DNA from: Nocardioides sp.
Lineage (GTDB): Bacteria; Actinomycetota; Actinomycetes; Propionibacteriales; Nocardioidaceae
Direction: 5' to 3'
Assembly (NCBI GenBank): GCA_025924815.1
Contig: JAICHQ010000028.1
Span: forward strand, 1-36,042
Length of the DNA stretch: 36,042 nt
The translations under genes were made by a program, and so were the position numbers. This document shows positions 19,424 through 28,268 of this stretch, piece by piece. The notes below the pieces were generated by a model that worked only from the letters and a program-made list of their open reading frames with translations, had not been told where the DNA came from and did no database searches. How positions within the stretch are numbered: the stretch's first letter is position 1; each line of letters begins with the position of its first letter.

Positions 19424-20017
19424 TCAGGAGAGCAGCTGGTGGATGTCGTGGGCGAACTCGGGCGCGGTGGTGCCGAGCGTCCAGACGACGGGGACGTTGT
19501 TCTTGCCGTCCACGCCGAGCACCTGCGTGCCGTGCGTGACGTCGTAGCCGCCGGACGAGAGTCGTCGGCCCTTCTCGACCGGGACACCGACCCCGAGGGC
19601 GACCGTCTTGATCGCGGCCAGTGAGCCGGTCACCCCGACGAACGACGAGGAGAAGTGGTCGAGCCAGCGCCGGATCACCGGACCGGTGTCGCGCGCGGGA
19701 TCGGTGGTGACGAACACGACCTGCACGTTGGCGCGGTCGGCGTCGTCGAGCTGGAGCATCGCGGAGGCCAGCGTGGCCATCGTTGTGGGGCACTCGTCGG
19801 GGCAGTGGGTGTAGCCGAAGAAGACCAGGGTGAGCCGCTTGGTGGTGTCGCTCGCGAGCGAGTACGGCCGGCCGGCGGTGTCGGTCAGCTCGGTGGCCGG
19901 GACGTGGTACGGCGTGTGCAGCACCGCGCCGGAGAACGTGTCGGCCGAGCTCTTCGCGCAGGCCGTCAGGGCCACTCCGAGGAGCAGCACGAGGAGCACC
20001 AGCACCGCCCTACGCAC
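19424..20017 (-). CDS. SCO1/SenC family copper-binding lipoprotein
   Basis: 197-residue thioredoxin-fold protein anchored by a lipobox (ALTAC, Cys20). The copper-binding motif GYTHCPDEC supplies Cys72 and Cys76, and His162 (VTHGTQV) is the distal ligand, so the metal site is complete. The family delivers copper to the CuA centre of cytochrome c oxidase or acts as a thiol reductase. It starts at GTG 20017, overlapping the trpA stop codon by 8 bp, and is followed by lgt 9 bp later. Its place between trpA and lgt makes it part of the trp transcription unit despite the unrelated role. Confidence 0.92.
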   Translation of the reverse strand: MRRAVLVLLVLLLGVALTACAKSSADTFSGAVLHTPYHVPATELTDTAGRPYSLASDTTKRLTLVFFGYTHCPDECPTTMATLASAMLQLDDADRANVQVVFVTTDPARDTGPVIRRWLDHFSSSFVGVTGSLAAIKTVALGVGVPVEKGRRLSSGGYDVTHGTQVLGVDGKNNVPVVWTLGTTAPEFAHDIHQLLS

Positions 20018-20800
20018 GGCGCACTCCCCGGGCGAGGTCGTCGGTGAGCCGGGCCAGCGCGGCGCGGCCCTGCGCGGGGTCGTCGTGGTCGAGCAGGCAG
20101 CGGACGAGAGCCGAGCCGACGATCACCCCGTCGGCGTACGCCGCGACCTCGGCCGCCTGGCCGCCGGTGCTGACGCCGACGCCGACCGCGACGGGGGTCG
20201 CGGTGACCGCCTGGGTGCGCGCCACGAGCGGGCCGGCCAGGTCGCTGGTGGTGGCCCGGGCACCGGTCACGCCCATCACGGCCGTCGCGTAGACGAACCC
20301 GCGGCATGCCGCGGCCGTCATCGCGATCCGCTCGTCGGTGGACGACGGCGCGACCAGGAAGACCTTGTCGAGGTCGCGGGCGTCCGCGGCCGCGATCCAT
20401 TCCGCGCCGCTGTCGGGGGTGAGGTCGGGCGTGATCAGGCCCGATCCCCCGGCGCTCGCGAGGTCGGCGGCGAACCGCTCGACGCCGTACCGCCCGACCG
20501 GGTTCCAGTAGGTCATCACCACGGTCGGCGTGCCGGTGGCGGCGACCGCCTCGACCGTGCGGAGCACGTCGCGGGTGCGGACGCCGCCCTCGAGCGCGCG
20601 CTGCGCTGCGGCCTGGATCGTCGGCCCGTCCATGACCGGGTCGCTGTAGGGCAGCCCGACCTCGATCACGTCACACCCGGCGTCGACCAGCACGCGCATC
20701 GCCTCGATGCCGCCGTCGACGGTCGGAAAGCCGGCCGGGAGGTAGCCGACCAGTGCGGCACGCTGGTCGGCGCGGGCCTTGTCGAAGGCCGTCGAGACCG

Positions 20801-20804
<4 letters not shown>
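20010..20804 (-). CDS. trpA: Tryptophan synthase alpha subunit
   Basis: 264-residue TIM barrel that cleaves indole-3-glycerol phosphate to indole and glyceraldehyde-3-phosphate. The catalytic residues are visible: Glu48 and Asp59 in [15 protein letters not shown]. The phosphate-binding region [13 protein letters not shown] and the loop [11 protein letters not shown] are also in place. ATG 20804 is chosen because it forms an ATGA overlap with the trpB stop codon and matches the family N-terminus; longer in-frame extensions read into trpB sequence. It works as an alpha2beta2 complex with TrpB, with indole channelled between subunits. Confidence 0.95.
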
Positions 20805-22074
<1,270 letters not shown>

Positions 22075-22078
<4 letters not shown>

Positions 22079-22857
22079 CCGGTCACTCCCGTCATCGCCC
22101 GGACGGCCGCCTCGGGGTCGCCGTCCCTGACCAGGGCCTCGCCCACCAGCACGACATCGGCTCCCTCGCCGACGAACCGCGCGACGTCGTCGGGGCTCGT
22201 GACGCCGCTCTCGGCGACCCGGACGACGTCGTCGGGCACGAGGGGTGCGAGCTTGCCGAAGGTCGCCACGTCGACCTCGAGCGTCTTCAGGTTGCGGGCG
22301 TTGACGCCGATCAGAGCGGCGCCGAGCCGCACGGCACGTTCGGTCTCGGGCTCGTCGTGGACCTCCACCAGGGGCGTCAGGCCGAGCTCCTGCGCGTGGT
22401 CGTGGAGCCGGTCCAGGAGGTCGCCCGGCAGCGCGGCCACGATCAGCAGCACCAGATCGGCGCCGTGGGCGCGGGATTCGAGCAGCTGGTAGGGGTCGAC
22501 GACGAAGTCCTTGCGCAGCACCGGGACGTCGACAGCGGACCGGACGACGTCGAGGTCGCCGAGGCTGCCACCGAAGCGGCGCTCCTCGGTGAGCACGCTG
22601 ATCGCGGCCGCCCCGCCCCGCTGGTACGCCGCGGCCAGGACCCCCGGGTCGGGGATGTCGGCGAGGTCGCCCCTGCTGGGGCTGCGGCGCTTCACCTCGG
22701 CGATCACCGACGAGCCGGTCCGGCAGAACACCGGCATCGGGTCACGCGACGGCGGTACGTCGAGCAGGGCGGCGCGGAGGTCGCTCTCGGGGGTCTCGGC
22801 CTGCCGTCGCGCGAGGTCCTCGCGCACGCCCGCGACGATGTCGTCGAGGACGGACAT
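22075..22857 (-). CDS. trpC: Indole-3-glycerol phosphate synthase
   Basis: 260-residue TIM barrel converting CdRP to indole-3-glycerol phosphate. The signature [13 protein letters not shown] carries the catalytic Lys56. [21 protein letters not shown] and VAESGV are the other barrel-end catalytic and phosphate motifs. It is monofunctional; no TrpF domain is fused. ATG 22857 has GGAGG 7 nt upstream. It is separated from DUF2752 by 92 bp, the longest gap inside this block, where an internal promoter is possible although I cannot point to one. Confidence 0.95.
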
Positions 22858-22949
22858 GACACAACCTCCGGGTGGCGCGGGAGCGGGGCTGAAACGCCGC
22901 CAAGCCTCTCACGCGACCCCAACGCCCCCGGCAGCCGCCCGACCGGCGG

Positions 22950-23384
22950 TCAGGGGGCGAGCCAGCTGCCCGGCAGGTTGCGGGCGACGGTGAAGACCAG
23001 CGCGAGCAGGATCAGCCCGATGATGACGGCTCTCGGCAGGACGGGGAAGGCCGCGACGTCGCGCCCGGTCCACGCGGCGTACGTCCAGCGGCCGAAGACG
23101 ACGACCGCGAACGGGATCGCCAGCACGAGCAGCAGGTTGCTGGAAACCGCCTGCCCGAGGTGGCCGTGGGTGAGGTCGCTGACTCCGCGGAGTCCCCCGC
23201 AGCCCGGACAGTAGATGCCGGTCAGCGCGTACAACGGGCACACGCCCCAAGAATGGCTCACGTGCGGGTCACGGACGCGCAGCGCCAGGGTGGCCGCGGC
23301 GACCGCGCCGGCGCTCAGGAGCGGCCCACGGATCCGCTCCGACCTGGGTCGGACGGCGGGACGGGGCGGGGCCGCGAGAGTCAT
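22950..23384 (-). CDS. DUF2752 membrane protein
   Basis: 144-residue small membrane protein with the DUF2752 hallmark CPLYALTGIYCPGCGG followed by LRGVSDL and a later TM segment. Two or three hydrophobic segments are visible (LLSAGAVAAATLAL, LLLVLAIPFAVVVF, AVIIGLILLALVF). Function is unknown; the paired Cys around the CPGCG loop could bind metal or form a disulfide. The ATG shares one base with the stop codon of the upstream HGxxPAAW gene (TGATG), so the two are coupled. It is embedded in the trp block between hisI and trpC. Confidence 0.85.
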   Translation of the reverse strand: MTLAAPPRPAVRPRSERIRGPLLSAGAVAAATLALRVRDPHVSHSWGVCPLYALTGIYCPGCGGLRGVSDLTHGHLGQAVSSNLLLVLAIPFAVVVFGRWTYAAWTGRDVAAFPVLPRAVIIGLILLALVFTVARNLPGSWLAP

Positions 23385-23584
23385 CAGTGCCCGGGGCCGT
23401 TGAGACCCATCTTCGCCATCACCATGAACACCACCAGCGACACGGCACCGATGGCGACGCCGACCCAGAACACGCTCTTGCTGATCGGGTTGAACATCAG
23501 CCCGATCCCGGCCACCACGAAGCCGAGCATCGCGACCGACACGGCGGCCCACGCGGCCGGGGTGTTGCCGTGGTTGTCAGACAT
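23384..23584 (-). CDS. HGxxPAAW family small membrane protein
   Basis: 66-residue protein named after its N-terminal motif, here HGNTPAAW at residues 5-12. Two hydrophobic helices follow (AAVSVAMLGFVVAGIGLMF and VFWVGVAIGAVSLVVFMVM), with a short HGH-like polar tail. ATG 23584 has a strong AAGGAG site 5 nt upstream. It is conserved beside trp genes in Nocardioides-like genomes; function unknown. It overlaps DUF2752 by one base, which suggests the two products act together. Confidence 0.88.
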   Translation of the reverse strand: MSDNHGNTPAAWAAVSVAMLGFVVAGIGLMFNPISKSVFWVGVAIGAVSLVVFMVMAKMGLNGPGH

Positions 23585-23624
23585 GCAGGCTCCTTGCGGG
23601 GTCCTCGGGTCGGGTGACCGCATC

Positions 23625-24209
23625 CTAGTGGGCGGTGGGGTCCGTCGGGTCGCGCCCCTGGTCGATGGCGCGCCACAGGTCGACCTCCGCCATCCCCGCC
23701 GGGTCCTGCGGCTCGTCGCGGCCGCTGGGCGCGTCGTACCGGCTGCCCATCTCGGGCCAGGTCCGCAGATGCCGGATCGCGAGCGCGGCGGCGGCGAGCG
23801 CCAGCGCCGACGCGACGAGGGCGACGTACCACCAGGCCGTGGTGTGCGCCCCGGCCGGGGTCCGGCCGAGGTCGACGGTCGCATGCCGAGCCGAGTCGAG
23901 GGACGAGGCACGGCCGGCGACCGCCGTCGCGACCAGACCGACCGCGACGACCGCGATGAGGAGCGAGACCGCGCGGCGTACCCAGCGCCTGGTGACCAGG
24001 AGGACGCCCCAGGCCGCCAGCCCGACCAGGCCGAGGGCCGCGGCCAGGGGCACGTGACCACCCGTCTTGTCGGCGAGCGTGGAGCCGGCCCGGCCGTCGG
24101 GCGCGGCCCAGGGCTTGGAGCCGGCGAGGGCGATCAGGCCGGTGCCCACGAGCCCGAGGACGACGGCAGGCCCGAACCAGCGCCGCCCCTCAGCCGCGGA
24201 CCGGGTCAT
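23625..24209 (-). CDS. Trp biosynthesis-associated membrane protein
   Basis: 194-residue membrane protein of the tryptophan-operon-associated family (TIGR02234/Trp_oprn_chp). It shows four hydrophobic segments: [55 protein letters not shown] and [19 protein letters not shown] polar C-terminus of about 45 residues ends in the conserved [13 protein letters not shown]. The role is unknown; the counterpart in M. tuberculosis (Rv1610) lies between trpE and trpC. ATG 24209 lies 20 bp inside the end of hisI, so it depends on hisI translation. In this genome it follows hisI directly, without trpE. Confidence 0.88.
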   Translation of the reverse strand: MTRSAAEGRRWFGPAVVLGLVGTGLIALAGSKPWAAPDGRAGSTLADKTGGHVPLAAALGLVGLAAWGVLLVTRRWVRRAVSLLIAVVAVGLVATAVAGRASSLDSARHATVDLGRTPAGAHTTAWWYVALVASALALAAAALAIRHLRTWPEMGSRYDAPSGRDEPQDPAGMAEVDLWRAIDQGRDPTDPTAH

Positions 24210-24549
24210 CGCTCGCCCACACGGTGCCGTCGTCGAAGCAGGTGCGCGTCCCGGTGTGGCACGCAGGGCCCTCCTGGTCGACGCGGAGCAGCAGAGTGTC
24301 GCCGTCGCAGTCGAGGCTGATCCTCCGCACCCACTGCCGATGGCCGGAGGTGTCCCCCTTGGTCCAGTACTCACCGCGGCTGCGGCTCCAGTACGTCGCC
24401 CGGCCGGTTGCCAGGGTGCGGGCCAGCGCCTCGTCGTCCATCCAGCCGAGCATCAGGACCTCGCCGGTGTCGTGCTGCTGGGCGATCGCCGGCACCAGGC
24501 CGGCGTCGTCGCGCTTCAGGCGCGCGGCGACTGCGGGGTCCAGCTCCAT
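24190..24549 (-). CDS. hisI: Phosphoribosyl-AMP cyclohydrolase
   Basis: 119-residue zinc- and magnesium-dependent enzyme that opens the purine ring of PR-AMP (third step of histidine synthesis). Zinc ligands Cys81, Cys97 and Cys104 (ACHTGTRTC) and the magnesium acidic motif D80-C-D82-x-D84 are all present, as is the [19 protein letters not shown] substrate region. It is a stand-alone HisI without a HisE domain, as usual in Actinobacteria. It heads the hisI-trp-lgt block, separated from hisF by 665 bp. No Shine-Dalgarno is seen at ATG 24549. GACACT lies 6 nt upstream and could be a weak leaderless -10. Confidence 0.94.
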   Translation of the reverse strand: MELDPAVAARLKRDDAGLVPAIAQQHDTGEVLMLGWMDDEALARTLATGRATYWSRSRGEYWTKGDTSGHRQWVRRISLDCDGDTLLLRVDQEGPACHTGTRTCFDDGTVWASDDPVRG

Positions 24550-24646
24550 GCGTTCAGTGTCCCATCGGGTGCCTCACGCGACGCCGCCCGCCCGCCGTTG
24601 CAGGTGCTCATCGCGGGGCGACACCCGTCCGGAACGGCCTGTCGAA

Positions 24647-24660
24647 GGTAAAGTTTTACC
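24647..24660. promoter_or_regulatory. Palindrome upstream of hisI
   Basis: GGTAAAGTTTTACC consists of 6-bp inverted arms GGTAAA/TTTACC around GT. It is AT-rich against a very GC-rich background and sits about 100 bp upstream of hisI. It is a candidate operator for the hisI-trp operon; the binding protein is unknown. Confidence 0.4.
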
Positions 24661-25097
24661 GGCCTGATCGGGGGCCTGCGGCGCCCGCTACCGCCCTTCA
24701 CGGACCCGAGCCGTCGATGCCGGCCCGCCCGCACGGCCACGTCCTCCGACGTCGCCGGCCCCGGGACCGGAGCCGTGCTCCTGTCCACCGCGGGTCCGGG
24801 CCGGATCCCGTCGTCCGGCAAGCGTCGGGGGCTCGAAACCCTTACCGGGTTGGGTTCTCGGCGCAGATCGGGTGGCGCGCGGATCGGTTACGCAGGACGT
24901 CGACGCGGGGTCTGACGATCCTTCGGACGTGGGTCCTCGGCGCTCGGCCTCACCTGGGTGATGCACTGCGTCTCGCACACGTGTCGGGACCGCACGCGCC
25001 GAACAACGTGGTGCCTATGGGTCTCACGGTGCCAAGGGGGGCGAAGGTCAAACTTCTGTGAACTGGACCACGGCCGCACCCACGCTTCGCTACCTTG

Positions 25098-25139
25098 TCG
25101 AAAAGTGGTCAACCCCCCAAGCCCATGGCCACTTTTCGA
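25098..25139. repeat. 11-bp inverted repeat downstream of hisF
   Basis: TCGAAAAGTGG (25098-25108) and CCACTTTTCGA (25129-25139) are perfect inverted copies separated by 20 nt. The arms are AT-rich for this genome. They could form a second terminator-like hairpin after hisF, or a paired binding site. Confidence 0.5.
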
Positions 25140-25172
25140 ACGGCGCTCGCGCTCTCCATGCGGGCGCCGTTC
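25138..25172 (-). terminator. Stem-loop ending the histidine operon
   Basis: GAACGGCGCTCGC (25138-25150) pairs with GCGGGCGCCGTTC (25160-25172): 13 bp with one G-T wobble and a 9-nt loop. It lies about 42 bp beyond the hisF stop codon. There is no U-tract, as is common in GC-rich Actinobacteria. Confidence 0.6.
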
Positions 25173-25214
25173 TGGGGTCTCCGGCACGTGATCGTCCGGG
25201 TGGCATCTGCGACG

Positions 25215-26015
25215 TCAGGCACGGACGGGGTGTCCGGCCGCCGCGAGGGTGGACTTGACCTCGGCAACGGTCACGATCCCGAAGTGGAAGACGGTCGCCG
25301 CGAGCACGGCGTCGGCGCCGGCCTCGACCGCCGGCGGGAAGTCGGCGGCTCGCCCGGCGCCACCCGACGCGATCACCGGGATGGAGACCGCCGCGCGGAC
25401 CAACCCGATCAGCTCGAGGTCGAACCCGGACGTCGTGCCGTCGGCATCCATCGCGGTGAGCAGGATCTCGCCCGCCCCGAGCTCCGCGCCGCGCGCTGCC
25501 CACGCGACCGCGTCCTGGCCGGCCGACCTCCGGCCGCCGTGGGTGGTCACCTCGAACCCCGAGTCCGGGCGAGTCCCGGCGGCGCCACCGCCCTCGGCGC
25601 TCGCGGTCGGGACGCGTCGCGCGTCCACGGACAGCACGAGCACCTGCCGGCCGAACCGGTCGGCGATCTCGGACACCAGCTGCGGGCGACGGAGGGCGGC
25701 GGTGTTGACCGCCACCTTGTCGGCGCCCGCGCGCAGCAGCAGATCGACGTCCTCGACCGAGGACACTCCCCCGCCGACGGTCAGCGGGATGAAGACCTCC
25801 TCGGCGGTGCGCGAGACGATCTCCACGGTGGTCGCCCGGCCCTCGTGGGACGCCGAGATGTCGAGGAACGTCAGCTCGTCGGCACCTTCCGCGTCGTACC
25901 TCCGAGCGAGCTCGACGGGATCACCGGCATCGCGGAGGTGCTCGAAGTTCACGCCCTTGACGACGCGCCCGGCGTCCACGTCGAGGCACGGGATGACGCG
26001 TACGGCGAGGCTCAC
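25215..26015 (-). CDS. hisF: Imidazole glycerol phosphate synthase cyclase subunit
   Basis: 266-residue TIM barrel that closes the imidazole ring using ammonia delivered by HisH. The N-terminal [17 protein letters not shown] carries the catalytic Asp12; [22 protein letters not shown] and IASGGAG bind the two phosphates. A Gly/Ala-rich insert after SVDARRV (about residues 135-155) is longer than in enterobacteria and typical of Actinobacteria. It starts at GTG 26015 in a GTGA overlap with the priA stop codon. It is the last gene of the main his operon, followed by a stem-loop. Confidence 0.95.
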   Translation of the reverse strand: MSLAVRVIPCLDVDAGRVVKGVNFEHLRDAGDPVELARRYDAEGADELTFLDISASHEGRATTVEIVSRTAEEVFIPLTVGGGVSSVEDVDLLLRAGADKVAVNTAALRRPQLVSEIADRFGRQVLVLSVDARRVPTASAEGGGAAGTRPDSGFEVTTHGGRRSAGQDAVAWAARGAELGAGEILLTAMDADGTTSGFDLELIGLVRAAVSIPVIASGGAGRAADFPPAVEAGADAVLAATVFHFGIVTVAEVKSTLAAAGHPVRA

Positions 26016-26743
26016 GACGTCCCCCGGGTCAGCGCCAGCGCGTCCTCCAACGTGAACCGCCCCTCGTAGAGTGCGGTGCCGACGATCGCGCCCTCGACAC
26101 CCTCAGGGACGAGCGCGGCCAAAGCCTCGAGGTCCGCGAGCTCGGTGATGCCGCCGCTGGCGACGACCGGCCGATCGGTGGCCGCGCAGACGTCGCGCAG
26201 CAGGCCGAGGTTGGGCCCCTGGAGCATGCCGTCCTTGTTCACGTCGGTGACGACGTAGCGGGCGCAGCCCTCGGCATCCAGCCGGGCCAGGACCTCGTAG
26301 AGGTCACCGCCGTCACGCGTCCAGCCCCGAGCCGCCAGGGTGCGGCCACGCACGTCGAGCCCGACGGCCACCCGGTCGCCCCAGTGCGCGATCGCGCCGG
26401 CACACCACTCCGGCTGCTCGAGGGCGGCCGTCCCGATGTTCACGCGGCGACAGCCGGTCGCCATGGCGGCGCCGAGCGACTCGTCGTCTCGGATGCCACC
26501 GCTCAGCTCCACCCGGAGGTCGACCCGGCCCACGATCGTGGCCAGCAGCTCGCGGTTGTGCCCGCGTCCGAACGCCGCGTCGAGGTCGACCAGGTGGAGC
26601 CACTCGGCGCCGGCATCCTGCCATCGCAGCGCGGCCTCGACGGGGTCGCCGAACCGCTTCTCCGACCCGGCCACGCCCTGCACCAGCTGCACGGCCTGCC
26701 CACCCGCGACGTCGACGGCGGGTAGCAGCTCGAGGTGGGACAT
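26012..26743 (-). CDS. priA: Phosphoribosyl isomerase A (HisA/TrpF bifunctional type)
   Basis: 243-residue half-barrel repeat protein that isomerises ProFAR in histidine synthesis. In many Actinobacteria it also isomerises PRA in tryptophan synthesis, replacing TrpF. Catalytic Asp11 and Asp171 (equivalent to Asp175 of M. tuberculosis PriA) are present, as are Asp130 and the dual-substrate residues Arg139 and Trp141 (equivalent to Arg143/Trp145) in [11 protein letters not shown]. The position of mycobacterial Arg19 is Gln19 (QAVQLVQG). No trpF is seen in the window, so a double role is likely but not proven. ATG 26743 matches the family start; longer extensions read into the kinase gene. GTGA overlap with hisF. 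Confidence 0.92.
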   Translation of the reverse strand: MSHLELLPAVDVAGGQAVQLVQGVAGSEKRFGDPVEAALRWQDAGAEWLHLVDLDAAFGRGHNRELLATIVGRVDLRVELSGGIRDDESLGAAMATGCRRVNIGTAALEQPEWCAGAIAHWGDRVAVGLDVRGRTLAARGWTRDGGDLYEVLARLDAEGCARYVVTDVNKDGMLQGPNLGLLRDVCAATDRPVVASGGITELADLEALAALVPEGVEGAIVGTALYEGRFTLEDALALTRGTS

Positions 26744-26753
26744 GCGGACGAGC

Positions 26754-27308
26754 CTAGTGACGGCGGGCCGGTGGGCGGCCTCGCGTCTCGCGACGTACGG
26801 CGGCCGCCACGTCGCCGATCTCGACCGGACGCGTGGTGTCGACCACGACGGTGCGGGGTGCTCCCAGCGACTCCGGGTGCTCGGCGGCGTCCTGGATGCG
26901 GGCGAGAGTTTCGGCGTCAGGTGCCGCATGGGGCGGGGTGACCCGGTCTCGTGCCGCATACCGCTCGGCCGCCACCACGCCCGGGACCTGGCAGCGCACC
27001 TCGACCACGTCGTCCCACCACGGCCGCATCAGCTCACGCACACGCTCGGTGTCGCGACGGGGAGCGATCCAGATGTCGACCACCGCCTCGCCCGCGAACG
27101 CCTCGAGCCGACGCACCAGCTCGGCCTCGGCGTCGTAGCGGAGCCAGTCGCGGGGAGTGTCCTCCGCACCGCCCGCGAGCTCCTCCTTGATCTCGTCGAG
27201 CGAGAGCAGGGCGCATCCGAGCCGGTCGGCGAGGGCCGTGGCGAGCCCGGTCTTGCCGGCACCGGGCACGCCGGTGACGACGATCAGCGGCCGACGGGGA
27301 TGGGTCAC
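26754..27308 (-). CDS. P-loop NTPase / small-molecule kinase-like protein
   Basis: 184-residue single-domain nucleotide-binding protein. The Walker A motif GVPGAGKT spans residues 13-20, followed by [10 protein letters not shown] and a hydrophobic strand with acidic end (AVVDIWIAP). The layout resembles the zeta-toxin/adenylylsulfate-kinase-like AAA_33 group that phosphorylates small molecules. Substrate is unknown. It starts at GTG 27308 in a GTGA overlap with the preceding membrane gene and lies 10 bp before priA, so it is co-transcribed with his genes. No His-pathway step is missing that it would obviously fill, apart from histidinol-phosphate phosphatase, for which there is no motif support. 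Confidence 0.75.
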   Translation of the reverse strand: MTHPRRPLIVVTGVPGAGKTGLATALADRLGCALLSLDEIKEELAGGAEDTPRDWLRYDAEAELVRRLEAFAGEAVVDIWIAPRRDTERVRELMRPWWDDVVEVRCQVPGVVAAERYAARDRVTPPHAAPDAETLARIQDAAEHPESLGAPRTVVVDTTRPVEIGDVAAAVRRETRGRPPARRH

Positions 27309-27628
27309 CGTCGGGACACCGCCAGCCGCACGACCGGGAACACGACCGCACTGACGACGAGGGCACCTGCGCGCGCCGCCCAGTCGGGGCGGACCAGCCA
27401 GACCAGCAGGTTGAGCAGGAGCAGCAGCCCGATCGTCGCCGCCAGCTCCGCGCGCCTCCTGGCGGCCAGGGCACCCGGGGTGCGGTGAGCTCGCGGGATC
27501 CAGCCGGTCAGGGACTGCTTCCGAGCCCGGGCCCGGGCCCGGCGCTCCAGCTCGCGCTGCCGGGCGGCGGCCCTGAGTGCGGCCACTCGTTCCCGCTCGG
27601 TACGCCGTCTCGCACGCTCCTTGCTCAT
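27305..27628 (-). CDS. Small membrane protein within the his operon
   Basis: 107 residues, no family recognised. The first ~40 residues are extremely basic and helical (RARRRTERERVAAL and RARARARKQ), probably a coiled coil on the cytoplasmic side. Two hydrophobic helices follow: LAATIGLLLLLNLLVWLV (about 62-79) and AGALVVSAVVFPVVRLAV (about 87-104). It starts 7 bp after the hisH stop codon and ends in a GTGA overlap with the kinase-like gene. Tight packing on both sides supports that it is real. Confidence 0.72.
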   Translation of the reverse strand: MSKERARRRTERERVAALRAAARQRELERRARARARKQSLTGWIPRAHRTPGALAARRRAELAATIGLLLLLNLLVWLVRPDWAARAGALVVSAVVFPVVRLAVSRR

Positions 27629-27635
27629 CCGCGGC

Positions 27636-28268
27636 TCACAGCGCGGTCACCCAGTTGCGCAGCAGCGCCGCCCCGGCGTCGCCGGACTTCTCGGGGTGGA
27701 ACTGGGTCGCGCACAGCGAGCCGTTCTCGACCGTCGACACGAACCGGTCGCCGCCGTGCTCGGACCAGGTGACGAGCGGGGCACGGGTGTGGCCGTCGGT
27801 CTGCAGCCGCCAGGACCGCACGGCGTACGAGTGCACGAAGTAGAACCGCTCGCGCTCGACACCGGCGAACAGTGCCGAACCGTCGGGCACGTCGACGGTG
27901 TTCCATCCGATGTGGGGCACGACCGGCGCCTGCAGCCGCTCGACCACGCCGGGCCACTCGCCGCATCCCGGCGTCTCGACGCCGTGCTCCTTGCCGTGCT
28001 CGAAGAGCACCTGCATCCCCACGCAGATGCCCAGGACGGGGCGTCCGCCGGCCAGGCGGCGCCCGATCGTCCGTGGACCGTCGACGGCGCGCAGACCCGC
28101 CATGCAGGCTGCGAACGCACCGACCCCGGGTACGACGAGGCCGTCGGCGTTCTCGGCGGCGGCCCGGTCGGCGGTGAGCTCCACCGCGGCGCCGGCCCGC
28201 TGCAGGGCGCGGACGGCCGAGCGAAGGTTGCCGGAGCCGTAGTCCAGGACGACGACGTGGGCGGTCAG
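27636..28268 (-). CDS. hisH: Imidazole glycerol phosphate synthase glutaminase subunit, CTG start
   Basis: 210-residue class I glutaminase that feeds ammonia to HisF. Nucleophile Cys82 lies in [13 protein letters not shown]; His191 and Glu193 (QFHPEKSG) complete the triad. The family N-terminus [14 protein letters not shown] begins five codons after a CTG at 28268. No ATG, GTG or TTG exists in frame at or near the expected start, and the upstream in-frame sequence is just hisB in another frame. The CTG forms CTGA with the hisB stop codon, the same 4-bp coupling seen as ATGA/GTGA elsewhere in this operon. I therefore take CTG as the start. Confidence 0.9.
   Translation of the reverse strand: MTAHVVVLDYGSGNLRSAVRALQRAGAAVELTADRAAAENADGLVVPGVGAFAACMAGLRAVDGPRTIGRRLAGGRPVLGICVGMQVLFEHGKEHGVETPGCGEWPGVVERLQAPVVPHIGWNTVDVPDGSALFAGVERERFYFVHSYAVRSWRLQTDGHTRAPLVTWSEHGGDRFVSTVENGSLCATQFHPEKSGDAGAALLRNWVTAL

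Larger units (their letters stand above)
24550..25214. other. 665-bp intergenic gap between hisI and hisF
   Basis: No open frame here has family-like sequence or a good ribosome-binding site. The gap holds, from hisF towards hisI, a GC stem-loop (25138-25172), an 11-bp inverted repeat (25098-25139) and a 14-bp palindrome (24647-24660) about 100 bp before hisI. The remainder (about 24670-25060) shows no pattern I can interpret. It may contain the hisI promoter region and remains of genes lost from this usually compact locus. Confidence 0.6.

Noticed and set aside
22935..22949. Small hairpin CCGCC/GGCGG after the DUF2752 stop codon as a terminator before trpC
   Set aside because: The stem is only 5 bp in very GC-rich DNA, where such pairs are common, and trpC would then need its own promoter, which I cannot see.
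24516..24611. Short minus-strand frame of 31 codons starting ATG upstream of hisI, containing WSW, as a possible leader peptide
   Set aside because: The two Trp codons fall inside the hisI overlap, there is no Shine-Dalgarno, and no alternative terminator/antiterminator hairpins are evident.
24815..24875. tRNA-like T-arm on the minus strand (GGGTTTCGAGCCCCCG) in the hisF-hisI gap
   Set aside because: The flanking bases do not form a 5-bp T-stem, and no acceptor or anticodon arm can be built around it.
24688..24978. 96-codon minus-strand open frame in the hisF-hisI gap
   Set aside because: Composition is Arg/Gly/Pro-rich as in random GC-rich frames, with no ribosome-binding site and no recognisable domain.
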